DNA of 64,000 nt, from positions 2,356,001 to 2,420,000 of the forward strand of contig CP064999.1 in the NCBI GenBank assembly GCA_016700115.1, given 5' to 3'. How positions within the stretch are numbered: position 1 is the first letter of the stretch; every line of letters begins with the position of its first letter. This DNA comes from Sphingobacteriales bacterium. GTDB taxonomy: Bacteria > Bacteroidota > Bacteroidia > Chitinophagales > UBA2359. Below, in pieces: positions 18,186 through 27,001 of this stretch. The notes below the pieces were generated by a model. The model was not told the origin of the DNA. It did no database searches and saw nothing but the letters and a program-made list of their open reading frames with translations. The translations under genes and the position numbers were made by a program.

Positions 18186-19829
18186 TCAGGGTGTTTCCTG
18201 AATTATGTTTACCGTTCCCGCTATTCCATTATTCCAAAGTACAGATATTTGGTAAGTTCCTTGCCCTGATACAATGTTGCCTCCGGTAACAGTCCAAATG
18301 TAACTACTACCCGGAATTTCCGGGACGGAATAAATTTGTGGTTCATTGCTACAAACTGAAGTACTGCCACTAATCACCGGATAAAAAGAACAGCCTGCTT
18401 TTCTGATGATAAAAGCTCCAAATACCGGAAATTGCGATACAGGGGCTTTAGAAGAACCAATTACCGGTGCAAATGTATGTCCGGTCATCGGAACGGTAAT
18501 CACGCCGTTTGCGGGGAATGTACCGGTAATGATATCGTTGTAATAGTCCATCGCATTGACCAATTCATAAACCTCACCGGGCTGTAGCCCCGTATTCGAG
18601 ATATCTATTTGCACCGAATCAGCACTTCCCCAATTATAAATAGCAATATGCGCCCGGCCATTTTCGTATTTGTTTGGCAAAACAAAATACTCCAATCCGG
18701 AATCCGGCACTACGGGTAAATAGGTGTTTTGGGGATAATGGGTTTCATTAAATCCCCAAAGATAATAACCATACACAGCGGGAATACCGGCTATAATTTG
18801 ATTGCCTGAAACAAAGGCATTAAATACTGGGGTATTATTGAACCCCAATCTTGTTTGACAAGTCAGGTAATTACTGTCTAAGACCATATTCTCGACTCCG
18901 AAATTTAACCCGAAAGCATTTACGGGAGGGCGGGGAGTATTTGTGCCGGCAAATGTGTAATTGTGTTTAATAACGGTATTGCGGATAGGGTTATTGACAC
19001 TATTAGAAACTACAAAAAAATTATGTGTTCTGGAGTTATTGCCAACTCCTCCCAGGTTTTCGGAAGCCGCACCACCATTAAAGACTATATTCTTGCGTAT
19101 ATCAAAATTACCAATAGCATCGGTTGTGGTGGTTTGCCAAACCCTGATGCCAAACCCATAAGTGCTGAACACAAGATTGTTGTGGATGTTTTTGATGCCG
19201 ATGGTATCATTTTGCAGATACATCCCATGCCCATGACCTTCCCAATTTATTCCGTTGAGCAAATTATTGCCGATATTGTATATGATACAACCATAGCTTT
19301 CTGAGTTTGTAGCTGTTTTCCACAAATCCAAACCGCTGCCCATATCATGGACAATTAGATTGATAAATTTTATATTTTCGGCTGTGCAAAAAATATTTCC
19401 CATTCGGTTAATGTTTGAATGGTCGCGGTCAGAGGTGTCAGAATTTACAACTTCTATTCCCCAAAACCAGGTATAGCTGCAATTGCCGAGACTAAAAGCC
19501 AGAGTATAAAGCAATTGTCCGTCAATCGTTGCTCTTTCGTTGTTGTAATTTCTGAATATGATTGGCGCATTTTCGGTACCGTTGGTAAAACAACTAAATG
19601 ACGTTTGACTATTAAACATATTGGTATAAGTTCCTCCTCTTAACCAAATCCAAACAGTATCTGTAGGGTTGTTGATGGCAGCGGGAGAATTAAAAGCCTG
19701 CTGCAGTTGCCAGGGATTGTCATAACTGCCATCTCCTGCTCCGGATGCTGAAGGCGAAACATAAAAGTTAAAGGCAATACAGTTTGTTGCAAACAATGAG
19801 CAAAAAAACATGAGCAGGAGTTTTTTCAT
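18186..19829 (-). CDS. Secreted right-handed beta-helix protein with PKD-like end, probably truncated
   Basis: A 547-residue protein with signal peptide (residues 1-19) followed by YVSPSASGAGDGSYDNPWQLQQA, the usual opening of DUF1565/parallel beta-helix proteins that often act on polysaccharides. Repeated asparagine-containing rungs fill residues 60-330. Near the C terminus SSYIWTVTGGNIVSG and VLWNNGIAGTVNI form a PKD-like domain, but translation stops right after it. Relatives normally continue with further PKD domains and a T9SS tail, so the 3' part appears to be lost. No catalytic residues can be assigned. Confidence 0.75.
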   Translation of the reverse strand: MKKLLLMFFCSLFATNCIAFNFYVSPSASGAGDGSYDNPWQLQQAFNSPAAINNPTDTVWIWLRGGTYTNMFNSQTSFSCFTNGTENAPIIFRNYNNERATIDGQLLYTLAFSLGNCSYTWFWGIEVVNSDTSDRDHSNINRMGNIFCTAENIKFINLIVHDMGSGLDLWKTATNSESYGCIIYNIGNNLLNGINWEGHGHGMYLQNDTIGIKNIHNNLVFSTYGFGIRVWQTTTTDAIGNFDIRKNIVFNGGAASENLGGVGNNSRTHNFFVVSNSVNNPIRNTVIKHNYTFAGTNTPRPPVNAFGLNFGVENMVLDSNYLTCQTRLGFNNTPVFNAFVSGNQIIAGIPAVYGYYLWGFNETHYPQNTYLPVVPDSGLEYFVLPNKYENGRAHIAIYNWGSADSVQIDISNTGLQPGEVYELVNAMDYYNDIITGTFPANGVITVPMTGHTFAPVIGSSKAPVSQFPVFGAFIIRKAGCSFYPVISGSTSVCSNEPQIYSVPEIPGSSYIWTVTGGNIVSGQGTYQISVLWNNGIAGTVNIIQETP

Positions 19830-20075
19830 AAATGCTATTGATTGGTTTGCAAAGTCAATGGTTTGACCCGTATTTAACAGAAGTAAGGTTTATAAAACAG
19901 AACAGGGTTAATGGTTAATGTTTTCGATAAGAAAGACCATCCAAAAATGGAGAGCACTTAATTAACATAGAAACTACATTAAGCAAATTTAAGCAGATTT
20001 TTACAAATTGTGATCTGTTTGTTTTTCGAAGTTCAATGCAGGAGCTTTTTCTGCAATGAAGTTTCTGAAAAGTGA

Positions 20076-23030
20076 TTAAGCAGGGATTATTAACGCATCA
20101 AACAGGATTTCGGCAGGATGAAGTGCTTGTCTTCCGGTACCGTCTTTGATCTGATGACGACAGCTTGTTCCGGGAGCAGCGATTAAACTTGATGAATGGG
20201 CTTTGTTGATTGCGGGAAACAGCACTAAGTTGCCGATTTGCATACTAACTTCATAATGTTCAGCCTCGTATCCAAACGAACCTGCCATGCCACAACATCC
20301 CGAAGGAATTACCTGAACCGAATAATTGCGAGGCAAACTCAACACCCTTGCAGAAAAATCTGCCGAAGACAGGGCTTTTTGATGACAATGACCGTGAAGA
20401 AGGATATGGTTTGGTTCCTGGGTGAAATTTTCCGGCACAATATTCCCTTTTTCTGCCTCTCTCCAAATAAATTCTTCGAATAACAGGGTATTTGCGGCAA
20501 TTTTTTGAGCGATTTCCTTTAGGTGTGGGCTTGCCAATTTAGGATATTCATCTCTGAATGAAAGGATCGCCGAAGGCTCTAACCCAATTAAAGGGGTTTC
20601 GGGGGTAATCAGGTCTTGAAAAATTTGTATGTTTTGATCCGCAAACTCCTTAGCTTTAGGCAAGAGACCTTTTGAGATATGGGCGCGACCGCTATCTGCA
20701 TGGGAAGGCATTAGCACCTGATAACCAAGCATCTGTAATAATTGTATGGCTTTGATGCCTGCCGGCACATCGTTAAAATTGGTAAACTCATCGGCAAAAA
20801 AATAAACTAACCCTTTTGGATTTTGGATGGATAGCGCATTTTTTTTAAACCAGCTTCTTAGAGTTACCGAATGTAAGCGCGGAAGTTGGCGTTTTTGAGC
20901 TACGCCAAGCAAACGCTTCATGGCAGAACCTGTCATTTTGTTGGACAGAAAAAAATTGCTGATTGCCGGCATGATGGCTGCCAAATTGTTTAAGCTTCCA
21001 ATATTTGCAAAAACCTTTGAACGCAACGGGATTTTGTGGGTTTTGTAGTATTGGTGTAAAAATTCAGTTTTTAAAACCGAAATATCTACATTTGAAGGAC
21101 ATTCAGATTTACAACCTTTACAGGAAAGGCAAAAATCCATCACTTCATATATTTCGCGGCTGTCGAATGGATTGCTTGCGCGACCAACCTCATCGGCAGT
21201 CAGAATTTCTCGGAGAATATTTGCACGGGCACGGGTGGTGTCTTGTTCGTTTCGCGTTGCCATATAACTGGGACACATAGTTCCGCCCGAAAGATGAGAT
21301 TTCCGGCAGTCGCCCGAACCGTTGCACTTTTCGGCCGCTCTCAGATAACCTTCTGTGTCATCAAAATTGAGAAGGGTGTTAAATTGTGGGGTATCCTGCC
21401 CCGGGCTATACCGCAAATTGGTATCCATCGGCAAAGCACCTGTTATTTTACCAGGGTTAAATATTTGATGAGGGTCCCAGGTTTGTTTAATTTGCTGAAA
21501 CAACCGATAATTTTTTGAACCAACCATCAAAGGAATAAACTCAGCCCTTACCCGGCCATCACCATGCTCACCACTTAGAGAGCCGCCGTAATGTTTGACT
21601 AAATTTGCCGAAGCCTCTGCAATTTGTCTAAACAATATGCGATGTCTTTGATCTTTAAGGTTTAGGATAGGGCGTAAGTGAAGCTCTCCGGCTCCGGCAT
21701 GGGCATAATAAACGGCTTCTTGCCCAAAATTGTCCATAATTTTGGTAAAATCTGCGATATACTGCGGCAGGTCTTGAAGGCGAACAGCAGTGTCTTCAAT
21801 GACCGCAACCGGTTTCGCATCACCGGGAAGATTAGCCAACACCCCAAGTCCTGCTTCGCGAAGTTTCCAAACCCTTTGGATATTAGGCGCATAGACCAAT
21901 GGAAAGGCATATCCAAATCCTTCCTGTTTAAAATGTTGAATGAGCGTTTCCGCTTGCTGAGTCGCTTCATCGAGGTTGTCGGCGGCAAACTCAATGATCA
22001 GGATAGCGGCAGGGTCGCCATCAATAAAAAAGCGGCTTTTTTGTTGTTCGAGGTTGTCTTTGGTACAGTCCAGCACAATTTTATCCATCAGTTCGACTGC
22101 TCTGGGTTGATGTTCCATGGCAACAAGTGTTGCATGCAATGCTTCGTTTACCGATGCGAAATGGGCGCAAAGCAATACTTGTTCTTTAGGTGGAAGCGGG
22201 GAGAGGCTTAGTTTAATTTCAGTGATGAAAGCAAGAGTACCTTCAGAACCGCAAAGGAGCTGACAAAAATTGAAATCAGGCCCGGATGAATCAAATGGGT
22301 TACTTTTAAGAAGTTCATCAAGGGCATATCCGGTATTGCGGCGGTGTATTTCAGGATGTGGAAATTGTGCTTGAATTTCTCGTTGCACATCGGGGCGGCT
22401 GAGGTCGGCGGCAATTTGGCGGTAGATTTGGTTTTCGAGATTGCTGCCAATAGCTTTTTGACGGAAACCGGCACGACTAATCGGCCCGAAGGTTACTTCT
22501 GAACCATCGCTGAGAATGGTTTTAAGTTCAAGAACATGTTGGCGGGTTGTGCCATAGACTATAGAGTAGGAACCGCAAGAATTGTTTCCCACCATTCCGC
22601 CAATCATAGCACGGCTTGAAGTAGAGGTGTTGGGTCCGAAAAACAGGCCAAAGGGTTGCAGGTAATAGTTCAGGTCGTTGCGAATAACACCGGGTTGAAC
22701 CCGGACCCATTTTTCAGTTTCATTGACTTCGAGAATTTGATTAAAATGTTTAGACACATCAACCACTATACCACTGCCAACACATTGACCGGCTAAGGAA
22801 GTTCCGGCGGCACGAGGTATCAGGGAAGTATTGTAACGGTGGGCAAAGGCAATGAGATGTTGTATATCGGTATTGTCTTTGGGCAAGGCTACGGCCAAGG
22901 GAAGCTCCCGATAGACAGAAGCATCGGTGGCATAAAGTGAGCGCATGGTTTTGTCAAAATACAACTCTCCGTTCAATTGCTTTTGAAGTTGCAAGAGTGG
23001 TTTAGAGGTATTGAGTGGATTTCGGGGCAT
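20076..23030 (-). CDS. YdiJ-like FAD-linked oxidase/Fe-S oxidoreductase fusion
   Basis: A 984-residue fusion of a GlcD-type FAD dehydrogenase and a GlpC/CCG-type iron-sulfur domain. FAD site motifs are PRAAGTSLAGQCVG, GGMVGNNSCGSYS and GSEGTLAFITEI; SGEHGDGRVRAEF follows at about 460. The second half has cysteine clusters CNGSGDC, CLSCKGCKSECP and a CCG motif in GCCGMAGSFGYE, with HCHQKAL before it. Related proteins oxidise D-2-hydroxy acids such as D-2-hydroxyglutarate or D-lactate and feed electrons to quinones. The exact substrate cannot be read from sequence. The gene stands alone. Confidence 0.9.
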   Translation of the reverse strand: MPRNPLNTSKPLLQLQKQLNGELYFDKTMRSLYATDASVYRELPLAVALPKDNTDIQHLIAFAHRYNTSLIPRAAGTSLAGQCVGSGIVVDVSKHFNQILEVNETEKWVRVQPGVIRNDLNYYLQPFGLFFGPNTSTSSRAMIGGMVGNNSCGSYSIVYGTTRQHVLELKTILSDGSEVTFGPISRAGFRQKAIGSNLENQIYRQIAADLSRPDVQREIQAQFPHPEIHRRNTGYALDELLKSNPFDSSGPDFNFCQLLCGSEGTLAFITEIKLSLSPLPPKEQVLLCAHFASVNEALHATLVAMEHQPRAVELMDKIVLDCTKDNLEQQKSRFFIDGDPAAILIIEFAADNLDEATQQAETLIQHFKQEGFGYAFPLVYAPNIQRVWKLREAGLGVLANLPGDAKPVAVIEDTAVRLQDLPQYIADFTKIMDNFGQEAVYYAHAGAGELHLRPILNLKDQRHRILFRQIAEASANLVKHYGGSLSGEHGDGRVRAEFIPLMVGSKNYRLFQQIKQTWDPHQIFNPGKITGALPMDTNLRYSPGQDTPQFNTLLNFDDTEGYLRAAEKCNGSGDCRKSHLSGGTMCPSYMATRNEQDTTRARANILREILTADEVGRASNPFDSREIYEVMDFCLSCKGCKSECPSNVDISVLKTEFLHQYYKTHKIPLRSKVFANIGSLNNLAAIMPAISNFFLSNKMTGSAMKRLLGVAQKRQLPRLHSVTLRSWFKKNALSIQNPKGLVYFFADEFTNFNDVPAGIKAIQLLQMLGYQVLMPSHADSGRAHISKGLLPKAKEFADQNIQIFQDLITPETPLIGLEPSAILSFRDEYPKLASPHLKEIAQKIAANTLLFEEFIWREAEKGNIVPENFTQEPNHILLHGHCHQKALSSADFSARVLSLPRNYSVQVIPSGCCGMAGSFGYEAEHYEVSMQIGNLVLFPAINKAHSSSLIAAPGTSCRHQIKDGTGRQALHPAEILFDALIIPA

Positions 23031-23195
23031 GATGATTTCGATAACTCCTGAATATTGAGTGCAAAAGTAGGTCGGTTTTGGTTGAGGAATTTGTTTGTGG
23101 TTGAATTTTATTTGTTGGGACCCGATAGGTTATTGGGTAATAAAGTCAGATTAAATCATCTGAACAATCATCTAACGTTATGGGCATACGCTTAA

Positions 23196-23220
23196 AGCCC
23201 CCAAAGAAAACTTGGGGGCT
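23196..23220. terminator. GC-rich stem-loop
   Basis: A perfect 9-bp stem (AGCCCCCAA at 23196-23204 and its complement at 23212-23220) with a seven-base loop, followed on the plus strand by GTTTTGGTTTTT. It may terminate the small minus-strand gene that ends at 23381 or act in both directions. Confidence 0.55.
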
Positions 23221-23288
23221 GTTTTGGTTTTTGTAATTGCAGGTTGTTTGCTTTATCGGTATATTAGCTCGATTTACTCCCGGGTATT

Positions 23289-23308
23289 ACGCAGATTTTC
23301 GCGGATAT
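23289..23308 (-). repeat. Single copy of the GCGAAAATCTGCG element
   Basis: On the minus strand the sequence ATATCCGCGAAAATCTGCGT matches the core of the 71-72-bp repeats at 59976-60990. Another lone copy is at 32039-32064. The element is therefore dispersed as well as tandem. Confidence 0.55.
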
Positions 23309-23380
23309 CTTATTGGAAAGCAATGTAATTTGGAGAGTAAACTCTATCTAACCTCTTTTAAGACAGGTAAAACCAAAGGT

Positions 23381-23662
23381 TTAGAAAACAAGTTCAAGGT
23401 AAACAGTCGCATTATCGGGGTTCGTATCATCGGGTACTGATTCTACTTTAACCACATCGAAATATATAAAGAAGGCACTGTCATCAACCTTATCTGTTTC
23501 CTGCAAAGGGTCTGTTTCGGAATAGAGAATGGTAATATCATCGCCTTCAGCAGGTAAGGCATCGTAGGTATCTTCTATGCGCCAGGCTATCAGTTTACAG
23601 CAGTTGTCGGCCATTTCCTGCGGCATACCCGCTTCTTCAAAATTGGTAATAACGATGTTCAT
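23381..23662 (-). CDS. Small acidic hypothetical protein
   Basis: A 93-residue protein starting MNIVITNFEEAGMPQEMADNCC, strongly acidic (many Asp/Glu in DALPAEGDDITILYSETDP) with a predicted alpha/beta pattern and no signal peptide or membrane segment. I do not recognise a family. Codon use looks like that of the neighbours and the frame has a clean ATG, so it is probably a real gene. Confidence 0.6.
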   Translation of the reverse strand: MNIVITNFEEAGMPQEMADNCCKLIAWRIEDTYDALPAEGDDITILYSETDPLQETDKVDDSAFFIYFDVVKVESVPDDTNPDNATVYLELVF

Positions 23663-24018
23663 GATTTTGTTATGTTGTTGTGTTGCAAATATTACGAAAC
23701 AGGTTATCGCAGTTTTATGCCAATCAGTCCAAGGTTGAGTTGCAAAAGGTTAAAATGGGCATTATTTGCGTTTTGTCCTTATTCACATCGGGCAGGTTTT
23801 AATTACTTTTGCTTTAAATGTGATAATAGGGTGATATCGAATGCAAAAGTAGCTGTTTTAAGTGCAAAGTCAATTTGTGGTGGCTTATTTTAATTTCTAT
23901 ATTCAGTATAAAGGAAAGTTTCTGGTGTTTGTGAGGTTAGTTCGATAATACGAATGTGTTACTAAAGAAAATTTTACCGGCCGGCTTTCATCATCAGTTG
24001 CTGCTTACAAAGAAAAAA
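23663..24018. other. Intergenic region, no supported gene
   Basis: Contains the upstream region of the small acidic gene (minus strand) and the 3' side of the next operon. A 73-codon plus-strand frame here has no recognisable protein features and I do not call it. Confidence 0.5.
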
Positions 24019-24048
24019 CAGGGTATCAATACAAAAACTGATGCCCTG
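24019..24048 (-). terminator. Rho-independent terminator
   Basis: A 10-bp stem (CAGGGTATCA with TGATGCCCTG, one G-T pair) flanked by A and T runs lies 30 bases beyond the stop of the beta-helix gene. It can work in both directions because both flanks are A/T tracts. Confidence 0.8.
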
Positions 24049-24077
24049 TTTTTTTTAAAGGATAAAAATCTTGCTCC

Positions 24078-25700
24078 CTATCTTCGTCCCCATTTTACAG
24101 CTATCCCTGCTTTAGCGAGATGCAGGAGATAAATACCGGCAGGCAACTCCGATAGCTCAATATAGTTGCTTCCTTGTTGAAGTTGAATGGGTATGGAGAA
24201 AACCGGTTTGCCACTCATATCATACACAAAGAGATTGTCTGAGACAGGGAATTGAGCAGTAATAAAGAGCGTATTGCCAATTATATTCACCAATTCCGCT
24301 GAATTTGAAACTTCTGGAAAAGTTGCAGTTGAATTGATGCCATATTCATCGGCACCAATATCGGGAATCCCGTTGCGGATTTGCCCTTCAAAATCTGTGG
24401 TGATTCCGGGCAATACAACTCCGGCATCAATACAGGGGCTTCCGGCCTGAATATGTAATACCTCATCAAATAGCGGATTGGCTTGAAGGCTGTTGTTATC
24501 CTGGCCGGTTTGTGTTTGCCACTGTTCAAACGTGAGGTCTTCCCAAGTGATGTTGTCATTTAAAAAAACAGGGCTATTGCCATTTTTATAGTACAAATTG
24601 TTAGACCAGGTAACTGTTCCGCTCAAAGCGTTTTCTCTTACTCTCACCATTGGCATGGTGGAATTTTGGGTTTGGGTAAAGATATTGTTTTGGATAGACA
24701 CGTTGTTATTGGGCGGGGTAGCTGTATAGCTGTCGCTCACCCATACATCGCTTGGGGCAATCATTAAGGCAGCGTAAACATCCGATTGGGCAGCATTGAT
24801 GATGGTATTGTTCCACACCCGTGCATCTTTTGCGCCAAATATCCCAAGTCCCGCGTGTTGGGTGTTGATGATGTAGTTATTTTTCACCGTCCCGTTGATG
24901 TTTTCATAATAATCTGGGTTGTAATCGGTATCGAACCATTCGGCATCGGTATAAAAACCCAGATAAATTCCACCTTCACCGGCATCTTCTATCGTATTGT
25001 TTTCGATCAGACAGTTTCTGCCCCCGCCTTTTACATATATGCCTGTGGTAGCAGTATGGTGAATATAACAGTTGCGCACAATCATGTTGTTGGCGTTTAC
25101 GTTGTCAATGCCTTCGGCGTTGTAATCGGCAGCAGCGCCCGGACCCACGCCGGTATAGCTTATCTGACAGTTTTCGATGGTGATGTTGTTGCTGGCAGGG
25201 GTGAGTTTAATGCCGTCACGTCCGGTATGATGTATATGGCAGTTGCGCACTGTAATGTTGCTCACTCCCCGCCTGTCGGCAAAGGGGATGCCATTATCCC
25301 AATCCCAGTTGCTTTCAAACTTAAGTCCATAATAGTACCCACCGGTTATTTCGAGGTTTTCAAGCAATCCCCCGGTTGTTTCAGGATCATTGTACCAAAT
25401 ACAACTGGCGATATCAGGATTTTCGGTGATGGCAATCAAACTCGCATATTCTCCCGGATAACTGCGAATGGTGAGGTTATTTTTGTTGATTCTAATTTCA
25501 TGGCTGATATAAAAGCCTCCGCGAAGCTCAATAATATCTCCCGGATTGGCTTCTTCTATTGCGCGTGGGAGGGTAGCAAAAGGTTGGTTAATACTTCCGT
25601 TGCCGGTGTTGTCGTTTCCGGTAGTGGCTACGTAGAAGTTGGTTGCAAATGCAAATTTGGAAACCAAGAAAAAACCAATTAAGAAAATGAAGTGTTTCAT
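24078..25700 (-). CDS. Secreted parallel beta-helix protein with T9SS tail
   Basis: A 540-residue protein with signal peptide (1-19), then FYVATTGNDNTGNGSINQPFATLPRAIEEANPGD, the DUF1565 opening. Residues 60-340 are right-handed beta-helix rungs (NITVRNCHIHHTGRDGIKL, IENCQISYTG, MIVRNCYIHHT, LIENNTIEDAGEGG). SPCIDAGVVLPGITTDFEGQIRNGIPDIGADEYG is the choice-of-anchor block often found at the end of these helices. The last 75 residues are a T9SS type A sorting domain ending in WGRR. Probably a surface polysaccharide-binding or lyase-like protein; no catalytic site is evident. A terminator follows. Confidence 0.88.
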   Translation of the reverse strand: MKHFIFLIGFFLVSKFAFATNFYVATTGNDNTGNGSINQPFATLPRAIEEANPGDIIELRGGFYISHEIRINKNNLTIRSYPGEYASLIAITENPDIASCIWYNDPETTGGLLENLEITGGYYYGLKFESNWDWDNGIPFADRRGVSNITVRNCHIHHTGRDGIKLTPASNNITIENCQISYTGVGPGAAADYNAEGIDNVNANNMIVRNCYIHHTATTGIYVKGGGRNCLIENNTIEDAGEGGIYLGFYTDAEWFDTDYNPDYYENINGTVKNNYIINTQHAGLGIFGAKDARVWNNTIINAAQSDVYAALMIAPSDVWVSDSYTATPPNNNVSIQNNIFTQTQNSTMPMVRVRENALSGTVTWSNNLYYKNGNSPVFLNDNITWEDLTFEQWQTQTGQDNNSLQANPLFDEVLHIQAGSPCIDAGVVLPGITTDFEGQIRNGIPDIGADEYGINSTATFPEVSNSAELVNIIGNTLFITAQFPVSDNLFVYDMSGKPVFSIPIQLQQGSNYIELSELPAGIYLLHLAKAGIAVKWGRR

Positions 25701-25734
25701 AAAAATGGGTGATTGAATTTACTGAATGGTAATG

Positions 25735-25766
25735 TTTGTTAGTTTTGCAGAGTTTGTTTATTTTTG
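25735..25766 (+). promoter_or_regulatory. Bacteroidota-type promoter of the Uma2 gene
   Basis: TTTG at 25735-25738 and TATTTTTG at 25759-25766 are spaced by 20 bases, fitting the Bacteroidota -33/-7 consensus. The gene's ATG follows 20 bases later. Confidence 0.6.
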
Positions 25767-25786
25767 TAATTGTAAAACAGAAAATT

Positions 25787-26356
25787 ATGGAAAATGCGGT
25801 TGTTCAAAGACACTACACTTTTGAAGAATACTGGGAAATGGAATTGCAATCTGAAATAAAACACGAATTTATTGACGGTCAAATTATAGCTATGCCCGGA
25901 GTTAAATTGAAACACAACAAAATCACACTTAAATTTTGCTTTGCTTTAATGTCGGCGTTAGAAAACAGCAACTTTGAAGTTTTTATGGAAAGCGTAAAAC
26001 TCCAAATCGAGTCAAAAAAAGATTACACCTACCCCGATATTTGCGTTGCTTCTAAAGAGGGTATTAACCCTGATGATTTACTTATAACTAATGCTGTTTT
26101 GGTTGTAGAAGTATTATCGGAAGGAACTAAGTTGTATGATAAGGTTGATAAATTTTTGCGCTACAAAAAAATTCCGACATTACAATATTACGTGTTGGTG
26201 GATACAGATACCGTTTTTGTGGATGTTTACCGCAAACTACCCGACGGCGAACATTGGGAAGACGATATTTATACTCAACTATCTGATACCATCCCGCTGC
26301 CTATACTGGGCATACAATTAAATTTGACTGATATTTACGAGGGTATTTCGTTCTAA
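25787..26356 (+). CDS. Uma2-family PD-(D/E)XK endonuclease
   Basis: With the ATG at 25787 (MENAVVQRHYTFEEYWEME) the protein is 189 residues, the usual Uma2/DUF820 size; the upstream alternative start would add 17 residues overlapping the promoter. Family motifs are HEFIDGQIIAMPG, YPDICVAS with the catalytic Asp, and VVEVLSEGTKLYDKVDKFLRY with Glu and Lys. Uma2 proteins are predicted restriction-like nucleases found in many copies in cyanobacteria and some Bacteroidota; their biological role is not settled. Confidence 0.9.
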   Translation: MENAVVQRHYTFEEYWEMELQSEIKHEFIDGQIIAMPGVKLKHNKITLKFCFALMSALENSNFEVFMESVKLQIESKKDYTYPDICVASKEGINPDDLLITNAVLVVEVLSEGTKLYDKVDKFLRYKKIPTLQYYVLVDTDTVFVDVYRKLPDGEHWEDDIYTQLSDTIPLPILGIQLNLTDIYEGISF

Positions 26357-26374
26357 AATCCGTTCTGTTCCGTG

Positions 26375-26980
26375 CTAACTTAACCCATACATCCGCTTAA
26401 TATCTTCCATCTCTTCAAAAGAGTTATCGGGAAAAATCAGTCCAAATTTTTCGTTTAATGCCATAATCGCATTGTTTTTCCGTTCTGATCCATCGGGATA
26501 GCCATTGTTTGGTGTCAGTTTGTGAAAAATTTCTTCCAGATACTCTTCAAAAGGCTGATTGAAATACATATCTATAAAACGCAGGGGTTTGTCAGAAACA
26601 TTCCAAAAGGTATGCTTCAGCATTCGTGGCCGCAAGTGCCATCCTCCCGCATGAACTTCTACCACTTCATTGCCGACTAAAACATTTGCTGTGCCTTCAA
26701 CCACATACATCAGTTCATCCAATTCTTTGTGATAGTGTGGAGGTGGTCCCATCAACTTAGGGCCAACAGCACATTCAACGTTTGAATACATTCCATTGGT
26801 CATAGCCGAGCGCACCCAAACTCTGATTTGCAAACCGTTGTTGTGCTCCAAAGGCGGCAGGGCGGGCAACAAAACCTGCTGAAAAGGGTTGTCTTTTGTG
26901 GTGATAACCGGCAAAAATGGCATTGAAAGTCCAAATGCCGATAGCATACTTGATTTAAGTAGAAAGTCTCTTCGTTCCAT
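26375..26980 (-). CDS. Exported cupin-domain protein
   Basis: A 201-residue protein. The N terminus MERRDFLLKSSMLSAFGLSMPF looks like a Tat-type or similar export signal (twin Arg, hydrophobic core). The cupin fold carries the metal-site motif PPPHYHKELDELMYVVEG, with Glu and two His visible, and a second His in MLKHTFWNVSDKP. The substrate cannot be told. The gene is convergent with the Uma2 gene 18 bases away and lies 21 bases after the S74 gene on the same strand. Confidence 0.85.
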   Translation of the reverse strand: MERRDFLLKSSMLSAFGLSMPFLPVITTKDNPFQQVLLPALPPLEHNNGLQIRVWVRSAMTNGMYSNVECAVGPKLMGPPPHYHKELDELMYVVEGTANVLVGNEVVEVHAGGWHLRPRMLKHTFWNVSDKPLRFIDMYFNQPFEEYLEEIFHKLTPNNGYPDGSERKNNAIMALNEKFGLIFPDNSFEEMEDIKRMYGLS

Positions 26981-27001
26981 AGTTGCGTGATGATGGGTTG
27001 G

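Noticed and set aside
23672..23893. A 73-codon plus-strand frame
   Set aside because: No recognisable domain, Cys/Phe-rich composition typical of chance frames, and it lies over the upstream region of the minus-strand gene.
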